A model generated the notes under the pieces. The model saw nothing but the letters and a program-made list of their open reading frames with translations, was not told the DNA's origin and did no database searches. From an uncultured Campylobacter sp. (lineage in GTDB: Bacteria; Campylobacterota; Campylobacteria; Campylobacterales; Campylobacteraceae), in assembly GCF_938045225.1 (NCBI RefSeq), contig NZ_CALINL010000011.1:1-54394 (forward strand): 54,394 bases of DNA, in the 5' to 3' direction. The position numbers were made by a program, and so were the translations under genes. Shown here piece by piece: positions 34,380 to 42,923 of the stretch. Each line of letters starts with the position of its first letter. The stretch's first letter is position 1.

Positions 34380-35474
34380 ATGCAAACCCTAATCGCGCTT
34401 TATCAAAATCCGCCGAAAAACGTCAATTTTATAAATAGAAAATTTGAGATCACAGCGCCCAAAACGCTGATAAAAGGCGGTATAGGAAGCGGCAAAACAT
34501 CTCTAATCGCGGGCTTTTTGTCGACATTTGAGAGCAAAGAGTATTTATATGTAAATTTAGGCGATTTACGCATAGGTGCGGATGAGATTTTGTCAAATTT
34601 GCCAGAGTTTTTACGCCAAAATCCTCAGATAAAAATTCTAGCGATCGACGATTTCGAGCAGAGATTTCAGGAAAAATTTGAGCCGGTTTTGGAGCTAAAT
34701 TTATCAAATTTTATCCTAGCCTCGCGATTTAGAGATGCAAATTTTAGCGGTTTTAACGAGCTAAATTTGGATTTTTTAGACTACGAGGAATTTATCGCCT
34801 TTTTTTCAAAAAAGATCGACCCAGAAACGCTTTTTAGCCACTTTTTGCTTCATGGCAGGAGCCCGGCATCGGCCTTTTGCGACGCCGAAAACGTCGCGAC
34901 AAATCTGCAAACCGCGCTAAAATCGTCTCTATCTGCCACGCAACTAGCCGTGCTAAAAGAGTGCGCGAAAGCTCAGGCGCAAAATGTGAGCGTTTTTGAG
35001 ATTTTTAGCACGCTAAAATCCACCCGCAAAATCTCAAAAGATAGCGTTTACGGCGCGCTTAGCGAGCTAGAAAATATGAGCGTGGTTAGCCTAGTGGAAA
35101 AATTTAACGAGCCAAACGCCGCAAAAAGGCTTTATTTTAACGACTTTGCGTTTAAAAGCGCGCTAAGTCTAAAAAAGGACTTCGCTAAAAATTTCAACAA
35201 CACGGTTTTTTGTGAGCTGGCCAAATTTAACGAGCAGATTTTTTATACAAAAGAGCTTGATTTTTTCCTGCCAAAAAGGAAGCTTGCGATCATTTGTTCG
35301 CCGTTTAGCGATGCGGATTTGGTCTTTTTAAAATTTAAAAAACTGCACGCAAATTTAAAAATTTTAGGTATAAATAGGCTACAAGCAATCAGCGTGGCAA
35401 ACTCGGGCGAGACGAGCATAGAGGGCATAAAATGCGAAGTCACGCCGTTTTCGCGCTGGGCGCTGGGCATATAA
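34380..35474 (+). CDS. AAA-type ATPase (ATP-binding protein) with C-terminal nuclease-like region
   Basis: The 364-residue protein has a Walker A, GGIGSGKTS, at about 34-42, a Walker B-like ILAIDDFE near 88-95 and ILASRF as sensor region near 115-120. A winged-helix-like part (about 185-245) and a C-terminal region with NEQIFYTKELDFFLP and SPFSDADLVFLKF follow. This order recalls the AAA_14/DUF4143 or DUF234-type ATPases, which are often unassigned. The partner gene downstream starts 11 bases after the stop, so the two form a unit. The biological role is unknown. Confidence 0.78.
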   Translation: MQTLIALYQNPPKNVNFINRKFEITAPKTLIKGGIGSGKTSLIAGFLSTFESKEYLYVNLGDLRIGADEILSNLPEFLRQNPQIKILAIDDFEQRFQEKFEPVLELNLSNFILASRFRDANFSGFNELNLDFLDYEEFIAFFSKKIDPETLFSHFLLHGRSPASAFCDAENVATNLQTALKSSLSATQLAVLKECAKAQAQNVSVFEIFSTLKSTRKISKDSVYGALSELENMSVVSLVEKFNEPNAAKRLYFNDFAFKSALSLKKDFAKNFNNTVFCELAKFNEQIFYTKELDFFLPKRKLAIICSPFSDADLVFLKFKKLHANLKILGINRLQAISVANSGETSIEGIKCEVTPFSRWALGI

Positions 35475-35485
35475 AAGGAGCGATT

Positions 35486-36367
35486 GTGAGAGCCGTTGCG
35501 GCGCTATTTTTAGCCTGCGTTTTGGCGCTAGGCTATGAGATCAGACACGAAAACGAGGGTAAAATTTATAAATTTGCAGGCGAAGCGGACGGGAGCAAAA
35601 TTGAGCTCTACATCAGCGAACTTGAGGCCGAGTTTGAAAATTTTAGCGACAAGGGCGCCGTTTTACCGCCCAAATTTCAGGGACACGCCTTTTTCGAAGG
35701 CGCCAGATACGACTTTACTAAAGGCGGCATCGAAAAATCAGGCGCCGATATAACGGCCGTAAACGCTGTTACCGAGTGGCTAAATCTAAGCGTAAAAGAG
35801 GACAACGGCGAACTAACGGGCAAACTAGCGATCAGAGGCAAGGCGCAAAAAGCCGTGCTAAAACAGGTCGCGAGCTATGATTTTGCTGCACTCGGGCTAC
35901 AAGAGATCGAGCGAGACGGGGCGCGATTTGAAGCTGTAGCGAGTGACTTTTATTCGCCAAAATTTGCACAAAATAACAAAAAATCTCTCGCCGCAAAACT
36001 TGTAAATTTTAAAACGACGTGGCTCAAAGACCCTTCAAACAACACCGCAAACGCGCTAAATAACCTCGAGTATCAAAACGGCAAAATAAGAAGCGTCTGC
36101 GAACTAGGCACAAGCGGAAAAGTCTGCAAAACCGTCTGGCTAAAAAATCTAAAAAAGATAAATTTGAGCGACGTTTTTAAGGATCTAAACGACGTAAATT
36201 TAGCGGCGATATTCGCAAAAGAAAAGATAAATCCAAGCGAAAATTTTACGCTCTCGCCAAGCGGGATTACGTTTTTTGACGGTGCGACCGGCGGCAAAAA
36301 CAGCGAGATCTCGCTACCGCTTGAGCCCATCAAAGAGCATTTAAAGCAAAATTTTGGGCTGTTTTAG
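35486..36367 (+). CDS. Exported protein of unknown function
   Basis: The frame opens at 35432, inside the ATPase gene, but the real start is most likely GTG 35486. AAGGAG lies five bases upstream, and the product then starts with a clean signal peptide (VRAVAALFLACVLALGYEI). The mature protein of about 275 residues has a central region with two cysteines (CELGTSGKVC) that probably form a disulfide, and no membrane segment. It could resemble DUF3298/RsiV-like domain proteins (SLPLEPIKEHLK near the C-terminus), but I cannot confirm this. It lies downstream of the ATPase and upstream of rnhB. Confidence 0.75.
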   Translation: MRAVAALFLACVLALGYEIRHENEGKIYKFAGEADGSKIELYISELEAEFENFSDKGAVLPPKFQGHAFFEGARYDFTKGGIEKSGADITAVNAVTEWLNLSVKEDNGELTGKLAIRGKAQKAVLKQVASYDFAALGLQEIERDGARFEAVASDFYSPKFAQNNKKSLAAKLVNFKTTWLKDPSNNTANALNNLEYQNGKIRSVCELGTSGKVCKTVWLKNLKKINLSDVFKDLNDVNLAAIFAKEKINPSENFTLSPSGITFFDGATGGKNSEISLPLEPIKEHLKQNFGLF

Positions 36368-36457
36368 GCAAATTTTCCGCCAGAAAAGGAAATCTTGAAA
36401 CATGCAAGACAAAATTTGATAGCTTAAATTTTTCAAAATTTATTTGAAAGCGTAGCG

Positions 36458-37033
36458 ATGAAAAACGAATTTGACGCCCAAATCTGCGGTATCGACGAGG
36501 CGGGGCGCGGTGCGCTAGCGGGCCCTTTAGCGGTAGCTGCATGCGTACTAAAGAGTGAGGTAGCTGGACTAAACGACTCTAAAAAACTGACTGCGAAGCT
36601 GCGCGAGCAGCTGTTTCGCGAGATCATCAAAAACTCGGACTTTCTCATCGTATATTTTTCAAACAAAGAGATCGACGAGCTAGGCCTTAGCGAGTGCCTC
36701 AGACGCGCACTGCGGCTGTTTAAGTCGCATTTTACGGACTGTGAGCTACTCTACGACGGCAACGCAAACTACGGCACCGGCATAAAAACCATGGTCGGAG
36801 CCGACGGCAAAGTCGCGCAGGTAAGCGCCGCAAGCATCCTAGCCAAGGTCAGCCGCGACGCGCTGATGACGGCGTGGGACGGCGTGCATGCTGGCTACGG
36901 ATACGCCGCGCACAAAGGATATGGCACAAAGGCGCATCTAGACGCGATCGCAAGGCTTGGCGACTCGCCGCTGCAAAGGCGCAGCTTTCGCGTGAAAAGC
37001 TTTGAGCGCGGACTGTTTGACGAACAAATTTGA
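36458..37033 (+). CDS. rnhB: Ribonuclease HII
   Basis: RNase HII removes ribonucleotides and RNA from DNA. The 191 residues have all active-site elements: GIDEAGRGALAGP (Asp and Glu, about 10-22), LNDSKKLT (about 41-48), the YDGN motif (Asp near 99) and AKVSRDALM with a catalytic Asp near 130. Length is normal. The ribosome site is weak. RNase HI is also encoded in this window at 39761-40198. Confidence 0.98.
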   Translation: MKNEFDAQICGIDEAGRGALAGPLAVAACVLKSEVAGLNDSKKLTAKLREQLFREIIKNSDFLIVYFSNKEIDELGLSECLRRALRLFKSHFTDCELLYDGNANYGTGIKTMVGADGKVAQVSAASILAKVSRDALMTAWDGVHAGYGYAAHKGYGTKAHLDAIARLGDSPLQRRSFRVKSFERGLFDEQI

Positions 37034-37332
37034 CTTTGCGTAGCCTTGTTTTCGTAAAATAGATTGAACATTTGCGCGACGGCAAATTTTACGAATTTTT
37101 CATATGAATATCAAAAAACTAAAACTAGAATGTCTTTAAATTTAACTGTTTTATCGGCGACCTTATGAGTGACAGAATTATGCGATACGGCCTAGTTGCC
37201 GAATTTGATTCTACAAGAAAACAAGAGTAAATTTGATATTTACGCGCGCTTGTCGCAATGCCGTTGACCTCAGGGCGACCACCGCTTGGCGTAGCGGTAA
37301 AACTCTAAATTTTGGTTAAAAATCCCGCAAAT
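37034..37332. other. Intergenic stretch after rnhB with a hairpin
   Basis: ACCGCT-TGGCGT-AGCGGT (about 37279-37296) forms a 6-bp hairpin followed by AAAACTCTAAATTTT, a possible terminator for rnhB. A short plus-strand reading (MSDRIMRYGLVAEFDSTRKQE, near 37164-37230) could be a fragment of a lost gene, but it is too short to name. Confidence 0.4.
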
Positions 37333-37860
37333 TTAAACGCAAAAATGAAGCAAATTTGGCTTATTTTGCGCTGGATATTTTAAAAAGCTGCGAAACTCCT
37401 CATAAACGCAAAAAGCCGACTCGTTCGCGTAAATATCGTACCAAGGCTTGGATTTCCGAGCTTCGTAGTTCGTTGGTCGCGATTTTTTGAGGACGTATTT
37501 GCGCTTGACGTTTGGATTAAAAGTCTAAATTTACGCGCTCCCGTCTCATCGGTGCGCTCCATTTTTCTATGATTTCTTGCATAAATTTTAGATATTTTGC
37601 GGCGTCTGCGAGTAAATTTTCTAAGCCGCCGTGCGAGATATTTTTATATAAAATATGTCCGTTACGCCGTTTTTTCGCCGTTTATATCATAAATATATAT
37701 TTGCCAAACGTCTTTGCCACGCATGAAAATGTCCGATTTTTATAAATTTCGCGGCTGGATTTTACGTATTCGTAGCCGAAATTTACGGCTAGATCGCTCA
37801 AACGCGCGCAAAAATCATTGCAAATTTTACGCACGCAGCGTCCGTTTTCTCAGCTTCGCT
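37333..37860 (-). pseudogene. Strongly decayed gene with several frameshifts
   Basis: Translating the minus strand in successive frames gives protein-like pieces that abut: NDFCARLSDLAVNFGYEYVK, then SDIFMRGKDVWQIYIYDING, then NGHILYKNISHGGLENLLAD with FMQEIIEKWSAPMRRERVN, then KRKYVLKKSRPTNYEARKS, PWYDIYANESAF and EEFRSFLKYPAQNKPNLLHF ending at TAA 37333. Each frame alone is short and ends in a stop, so at least three frameshifts are needed. I do not recognise the family. The pieces have balanced composition and no AAATTT bias, so they are unlikely to be chance. The 5' end is uncertain. Confidence 0.6.
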
Positions 37861-37881
37861 TGAAGTGCGGTTATCTTGGAG

Positions 37882-39096
37882 TTAGCCGTAAATTTTCTTT
37901 AAATTTGCTAGATTTGCGCTCAAATTTAAAAGCAGCATATCGGCCGTTACTAGCCTTGCCATCGCAGTGGCTACGACGCTACCGCGCACTCCGATACATG
38001 GATCGTGCCGTCCGCGCAGCTCGCAGATGACATCCTCGCTGCGCACGTTTTGCGTCGGCTGAGGCAAAAATATCGACGGAGTGGGCTTAAAATGCGTCTT
38101 TATCACGACCTCTTGTCTGCTCGTCATGCCGCCTAGCGTTCCGCCCGCGTGGTTTGAGGCAAAACCGAATTTCTCGTCCGAATTTGAGCCGCGGCAAGTC
38201 GCGCCGTCCGCCTCGCTTTTGTATTCGTCAAATTTGCCGCCGTTTAAATTTGACCGATCGCCCGCACCGTCAAGAGTAGAGTTATCTACGCCCAAATTTA
38301 CGCCTGCATACGACGCGCCCATCGAGTCGTTATTTTGGCTACCGCGCATCTTGCTCGCGCACACGCCTTCGCCGATCTCTACGGCTTTGACTCCGTTTAT
38401 GCCCATCATCGCAGCCGCGATTGCCGCGTCAAATTTATAGTATAGCCCCTCGCCAAGCCCGGCCGGCGCGCCGCGGATAACCGTTACGACGCTAGCTCCG
38501 ACGCTGTCGTGCCCCTGCTTGGCTTTCAGGATTTCTTCTTTCATCGCTTCTTCGTTGCCTAGCGAAAATATCTCCGAGCGCGCCGCGAGATCAAAGTCTA
38601 ACCGCTCGCCGCACGAAATTTCGCCCACGCTAGCCACGCCGCTTTGCACGCTGATGCCAAACTCGCCCAGCAAAATTTGAGCTATCGCGCCGCCCGCCAC
38701 GCGCACGGCCGTTTCTCTAGCCGAGCTGCGTCCGCCGCCTCTGTGGTCGCGTATGCCGTATTTGCGGTAGTAAGCATAGTCGGCGTGCCCCGGACGAAAG
38801 AGCTCGCGTAAATTTTCATAATCGCCCGATTTTTGATTTTCGTTTCGGATGATAAAGCCGATCGGAGTACCCGTGCTGACACCTTCAAACATGCCGCTTA
38901 AAATCTCCACGCGGTCGCCTTCGCTCCTTGCCGTGGCAAATTTCGAGCTGCCAGGTTTTCGTTTGTCAAGCTCGCTTTGGATAAAATTTAAATCAATATG
39001 CACGCCCGCAGGAAAGCCGTCTAGCGCGCCGCCGATCGCTGCTGCGTGACTCTCGCCAAACGTCGTTAGCGTTAGTTTGCGTCCAAAGGTGTTCAC
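37882..39096 (-). CDS. aroC: Chorismate synthase with a low-complexity insertion
   Basis: AroC makes chorismate from EPSP using reduced flavin, the last common step to aromatic amino acids. The signatures GESHAAAIGGALDGFPAG (about 14-31), RPGHADYAYY, DHRGGGRSSARET (about 117-129) and the C-terminal RHDPCIGVRGSVV are intact. The usual length is about 360. The 404 residues here include about 45 extra at 265-313 (NLNGGKFDEYKSEADG and nearby), just before HAGGTLGGMT, from DNA with several AAATTTG cores. This surface loop is variable in the family, so activity is probably kept. It overlaps rnc as ATGA. Confidence 0.97.
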   Translation of the reverse strand: MNTFGRKLTLTTFGESHAAAIGGALDGFPAGVHIDLNFIQSELDKRKPGSSKFATARSEGDRVEILSGMFEGVSTGTPIGFIIRNENQKSGDYENLRELFRPGHADYAYYRKYGIRDHRGGGRSSARETAVRVAGGAIAQILLGEFGISVQSGVASVGEISCGERLDFDLAARSEIFSLGNEEAMKEEILKAKQGHDSVGASVVTVIRGAPAGLGEGLYYKFDAAIAAAMMGINGVKAVEIGEGVCASKMRGSQNNDSMGASYAGVNLGVDNSTLDGAGDRSNLNGGKFDEYKSEADGATCRGSNSDEKFGFASNHAGGTLGGMTSRQEVVIKTHFKPTPSIFLPQPTQNVRSEDVICELRGRHDPCIGVRGSVVATAMARLVTADMLLLNLSANLANLKKIYG

Positions 39097-39761
39097 TTGC
39101 CCTCTCCTAAAATCTCAAGCGCGGTTTTAGCGGCTTTTTGCTCGGCTTCTTTTTTGCTCTTGCCCGCGGCTCGCGAGATCTCGCGCTCGTTTAGCATCAG
39201 CGCGATCTCAAATTCCTTCTTGTGATCGGGGCCTTTTGAGCCCACCAGCACGTATTTTGGTATCTCGGCGAAGCGCGCTTGCGTGAGCTCTTGTAGCGCT
39301 GTTTTGTAGTCTTTTACCATGCGGTCGAAATTTATATCAGGGTAGCACCTCTCAAAGGCTTTTAGGCTAGCTGCGCGCACGGCGTCAAAGCCGCTTTCTA
39401 GGTAGATCGCGCCCATCAGCGCCTCAAAGGCGTCTGATAGGATCGAGGCTTTTGCCCGTCCGCCGTTGTGCTCCTCAGCCGGCGAGATGTTGATGAGCTG
39501 GCCCAAATTTAGATATTTGGCGAGCTCGGCAAAGCTTTTTTCATTTACGAGTGCGGCGCGCAGTTTGCTTAGATCGCCTTCGCTCAGACGCGAAAATTTG
39601 TGAAAAAGATAATCCCCGATCACAAGATCCATCACCGCATCGCCCAAAAACTCGAGCCTCTCGTTGTTTGCGCCGCCTTTTACGCTTTTATGCGTGAGCG
39701 CGGTTTTCAGCAGCTTTTCGTCTTTAAATTTATATCCTAATTTCTCTTCCAAATTTCGCAT
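39093..39761 (-). CDS. rnc: Ribonuclease III
   Basis: The enzyme cuts double-stranded RNA, including rRNA precursors. The 222 residues have the catalytic signature NERLEFLGDAVMDLVIGDY (about 33-51) and a C-terminal double-stranded RNA-binding domain (about 150-220, ending SKKEAEQKAAKTAL). It overlaps aroC by four bases and abuts rnhA by one base. The order rnhA - rnc - aroC with the TPR gene is a campylobacter pattern. Confidence 0.98.
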   Translation of the reverse strand: MRNLEEKLGYKFKDEKLLKTALTHKSVKGGANNERLEFLGDAVMDLVIGDYLFHKFSRLSEGDLSKLRAALVNEKSFAELAKYLNLGQLINISPAEEHNGGRAKASILSDAFEALMGAIYLESGFDAVRAASLKAFERCYPDINFDRMVKDYKTALQELTQARFAEIPKYVLVGSKGPDHKKEFEIALMLNEREISRAAGKSKKEAEQKAAKTALEILGEGK

Positions 39762-40198
39762 TATTCGCCTTTTAAGCTATTTTTTATCTTTACGGCTTGT
39801 TCGCGCGCCATCTCGTCGCAAAGCTCGTTTTGCGGGTGTCCGGCGTGGCTTTTGACCCAGATCGCCTCAACCTCGTGCGGCTCGCTAGCAACCAGATACT
39901 CCTGCCATAGCGGGACGTTTTTTACGTTTTTAAAGTTTTTCTTCACCCAGCCGTCCAGCCACGCATTTACAGCGTTTGCGACGTATGAGCTATCGGTGTA
40001 GAGCTTTACGCGGCAGGGCTGCTTGAGCGCTTTTAGCCCCTCGATCGCAGCGCGTAGTTCCATTTGATTATTTGTAGTGTGCACCTCGCCGCCGCTTGCC
40101 GTTTTTTTGTGCTCGCCGTACTCTAGGATGTACGCCCAGCCGCCCGGCCCCGGGTTGTCCAGGCACGAGCCGTCGCTAAAAAGGCATACTGTTTTCAT
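39761..40198 (-). CDS. rnhA: Ribonuclease HI
   Basis: RNase HI cuts the RNA of RNA-DNA hybrids. The 145 residues contain the DEDD active site: FSDGSCLDNPGPGGWA (Asp near 9), NNQMELRAAIEGL (Glu near 48), YTDSSYVANAV (Asp near 69) and the Asp near 130 in NELCDEMA. The basic handle is present (KALKQPCR ... WVKKNFKNVKN). Its start overlaps the end of the TPR gene by 23 bases. Confidence 0.98.
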   Translation of the reverse strand: MKTVCLFSDGSCLDNPGPGGWAYILEYGEHKKTASGGEVHTTNNQMELRAAIEGLKALKQPCRVKLYTDSSYVANAVNAWLDGWVKKNFKNVKNVPLWQEYLVASEPHEVEAIWVKSHAGHPQNELCDEMAREQAVKIKNSLKGE

Positions 40199-41222
40199 CG
40201 GATTTTTCCGTGATGTGAGGCAAAATTTGCACGCTGCCTAGCTCGCTACACATCGGACAGCGGTAAAAATGCATCGGAAAGGCATTTTTACAGCCCTTGC
40301 AAACGTAGTTAAAGCTAAGCGCGGCTTTGTCGTAGTTTGCCGCTTTTAGTCTCTTTAAAACCTCTAACTCAAAGCCCAGCGGCACGCCATCCTCGTCGCT
40401 CATGCCTTTGACGAAAAACAGGCTCTTGTACTCGGGATCGGTTAAATTTACGGGTGAGTTTTGATAATAAACCAAGTCTAAAACGTCCTCAAGCGGCGGG
40501 AAATCGGCAAAATCTTTAAGAGCCGAGCCGCTTAAATTTAACCTCTCCATCGCCATACGCCGCACTAGCGCAAATTCATCTTTTAGAGCTAAAATTTCGC
40601 CGATTTTGGCCGCTTCGTCTTTGCTTTTATCCGCTAAAATTTGCAGCGCCTTTATGTAGGCCGTCTGCGCTCTCACGCCCTCGCCAAGCTCCTGCAAGGC
40701 ATCCAAAGCCTGCAGCGCGCCCTCATAGTCTTTTAGTTTTTCGAAAATTATCGTTAGCGATTTTAGCGCGATTTGATTTCGCGGAGAGATTTTTAGCGCC
40801 TCCAAAAAGACGCTCTTTGCGCGCTCTAAAAAGCCTGCCTTAAAATAAGTCTGCCCAAGATCGGTAAAAATTTGCTCCTTTGCCACGCGGTTTTTAGCCC
40901 GCTCCAAAGCCACGGCATAGACGTTGATAGCTTTTTCAAAATACCCGCTTTTTGAAAACGTCCCCGCCAAAAAGCACATCGTAGCCGTATCTGCGCCCGA
41001 GTTTATCAAAAGCTGCTTGTTTTCCTCGCTCAGGCCTTGAGATTTGCCGAATTTTTTCAAAAATCCCGCGATCTCCGCCTTTTCGTCCTTGCTCTTAAAA
41101 ACGCCCCACGCATAGCTAAAAACGGCGATCACGAGCACCGCGGCGACTAGCACCACGAGACCGAAAATCGGGTCTCTAAATTCGATAAAAAATATATCCA
41201 AAATGCCGCTTTCTAAAGTCAA
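40176..41222 (-). CDS. LapB-like TPR membrane protein with C-terminal zinc ribbon
   Basis: The 348 residues start with an N-terminal membrane anchor (about 17-42, FGLVVLVAAVLVIAVFSYAW). Tetratricopeptide repeats follow (about 80-200: KAINVYAVALERAKN, GQTYFKAGFLERAKS, EGALQALDALQELG), and a C-terminal zinc ribbon with CKGC and CPMC about 20 residues later. This layout matches LapB/YciM, which controls LpxC turnover and lipopolysaccharide supply in enterobacteria; the same role here is an inference. The start at 41222 is TTG; a second TTG seven codons later is also possible. A TATAAT box lies just upstream. Confidence 0.8.
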   Translation of the reverse strand: MTLESGILDIFFIEFRDPIFGLVVLVAAVLVIAVFSYAWGVFKSKDEKAEIAGFLKKFGKSQGLSEENKQLLINSGADTATMCFLAGTFSKSGYFEKAINVYAVALERAKNRVAKEQIFTDLGQTYFKAGFLERAKSVFLEALKISPRNQIALKSLTIIFEKLKDYEGALQALDALQELGEGVRAQTAYIKALQILADKSKDEAAKIGEILALKDEFALVRRMAMERLNLSGSALKDFADFPPLEDVLDLVYYQNSPVNLTDPEYKSLFFVKGMSDEDGVPLGFELEVLKRLKAANYDKAALSFNYVCKGCKNAFPMHFYRCPMCSELGSVQILPHITEKSDENSMPF

Positions 41223-41233
41223 ATTTAACGCCG

Positions 41234-41257
41234 ATTATAGCAAAACGATTGTATAAT
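41234..41257. promoter_or_regulatory. Back-to-back -10 boxes for the TPR gene and dnaG
   Basis: TATAAT for the minus strand (41239-41234) and TATAAT for the plus strand (41252-41257) are only 12 bases apart. The plus box ends seven bases before the dnaG ATG, so transcription may start at or within a base or two of the start codon. No ribosome site is present there. Confidence 0.65.
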
Positions 41258-41264
41258 CTCGCTT

Positions 41265-42923
41265 ATGATCGATCCAAAATCAATAGAAAGACTAAAAGCG
41301 CAAACCGATATCGTCGATGTCGTCGGGCACTATCTGCCGCTGAAAAAAAGCGGCGCGAACTTCGTGTGCGTATGCCCGTTTCACGACGATAAAAACCCGA
41401 GCATGAGCGTGAGCCCGTCGCGCGGGATATTTCACTGCTTTTCGTGTAAGGCCGGCGGCGACGCGATCAAATTCGTAATGGACTACGAAAAGCTAAGCTA
41501 CCCCGAAGCCGTCGAAAAGATCGCCGGGCTGCAAAATTTCACGCTAAACTACGTGTGCGGCGGCGAACCGGCGAAAGAAAACAAGCACATCCTAGAAAAC
41601 GCAAACGCCTTTTACCGCTCACTGCTTTATAAAACACCAGCGGCCGTGGAGTATTTGTACTCGCGCGGTATAACGGACGAGCTAATAGATAAATTTGAAC
41701 TAGGTTTCGCGCCTGAAAGCGCGCAAACGATAAGGCTACTGCAAAACGAGCAAATAGAGCCAAAAGAAGCCCTAGAAATCGGTATCGTAAAGCAAAACGA
41801 AAACGGCATCTACGCTAGCTTCATAAACCGCATCACCTTTCCTATCTACACGCACGCGGGACGGCTAGTGGGATTTGGCGGACGCACGATCAGCGGCAAC
41901 CCCGCTAAATACGTAAATTCGCCCCAGTCCGCGGTTTTTGACAAATCGACGCTTTTTTACGGCTACCACCTGGCAAAGCGCGAAATTTTCACCAAAAATC
42001 AGATCATAATCACCGAAGGCTACATGGACGTCATCATGCTGCATAAGGCGGGCTTTAACAACGTCGTAGCCGTGCTTGGAACCGCGCTCACGACCAAGCA
42101 TTTGCCGCTTTTAAAACGCGGCGAGATTAGCGTGATTTTGTGCTTTGACGGCGACGACGCGGGCATAAACGCCGCGACGAAGTCCGCCCTGCTGCTCGCG
42201 CAAAACGAAATCGACGGCAGCGTCGTCATCATAGAAGGCGGTGCAGACCCGGCCGATATGGTAGTTGCCGGCAAGATAGAGTATCTGCGGCAAATTTTTG
42301 AAAGCGGCACGGAGATCGGCGAATTTTACATCAGGCATCTAGCTAGCGGCTTTGACCTCTCGCGCCCCGTGCAAAAGCAAAAAGCGCTAGAAGCGATCCA
42401 GGCCTTTACGGCAAGTCTAAAGCCCGTCGTAGCAAACTCCTACGCCCCGCTAGTGGCTAAAATTTTAAAGATAGCCGAGGGGTCGTTTTGGTTAACTAGG
42501 GGCGCAAATACGCAAGCCGCTCAGGAGCGCATGCAAGCCTACGAAATGCAAAATTTGGGCAAAAATCAGCGCGGTCGTAAAGATATACTTGAAATTCGGT
42601 TTTTAAAAACGATGATCGAAAATCCAAATTTTAAAAAAATTGTTTTAGAAAATTTAAAAACTGAGTATTTCGTCCGTCACAGAGATATTTACGAAGCGGT
42701 TGCACAGGGGGCTAATGCAGACGATCCTGCTGTTCGCGAGCTGATGTTTGAAAACTACGACGCCTTTAAAGACGAGGATGAAATTTTAAAAAATATAGTT
42801 ATTTTAAAAGTGAGATTTTACGAGAATTTGCACAAAGAATATTCGGCAAAACAAATTCCTTTAGAGGAAAAAAAACAAATACTATCAAAAATAAAAAAAA
42901 TTATCGAGGAACTTAAAAAATGA
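41265..42923 (+). CDS. dnaG: DNA primase
   Basis: DnaG makes RNA primers at the replication fork. The 552 residues have the N-terminal zinc finger (CVCPFHDDKNPSM ... HCFSCKAGG, about 37-66), the catalytic core (about 110-370) with the TOPRIM signature IITEGYMDVIML and CFDGDDAGI, and a C-terminal helicase-binding part (about 430-552). No Shine-Dalgarno sequence lies before the ATG, and the -10 box is seven bases upstream, suggesting a leaderless message. The last codons overlap the next gene as ATGA. Confidence 0.98.
   Translation: MIDPKSIERLKAQTDIVDVVGHYLPLKKSGANFVCVCPFHDDKNPSMSVSPSRGIFHCFSCKAGGDAIKFVMDYEKLSYPEAVEKIAGLQNFTLNYVCGGEPAKENKHILENANAFYRSLLYKTPAAVEYLYSRGITDELIDKFELGFAPESAQTIRLLQNEQIEPKEALEIGIVKQNENGIYASFINRITFPIYTHAGRLVGFGGRTISGNPAKYVNSPQSAVFDKSTLFYGYHLAKREIFTKNQIIITEGYMDVIMLHKAGFNNVVAVLGTALTTKHLPLLKRGEISVILCFDGDDAGINAATKSALLLAQNEIDGSVVIIEGGADPADMVVAGKIEYLRQIFESGTEIGEFYIRHLASGFDLSRPVQKQKALEAIQAFTASLKPVVANSYAPLVAKILKIAEGSFWLTRGANTQAAQERMQAYEMQNLGKNQRGRKDILEIRFLKTMIENPNFKKIVLENLKTEYFVRHRDIYEAVAQGANADDPAVRELMFENYDAFKDEDEILKNIVILKVRFYENLHKEYSAKQIPLEEKKQILSKIKKIIEELKK

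Noticed and set aside
35432..35485. Earlier start for the exported protein inside the ATPase gene
   Set aside because: The signal peptide and ribosome site both fit GTG at 35486.
37164..37230. Short plus-strand reading with MRYGLVAEFDS
   Set aside because: It resembles the start of a respiratory-complex subunit (ActD-like), but 22 residues without a ribosome site are too little to support a call.
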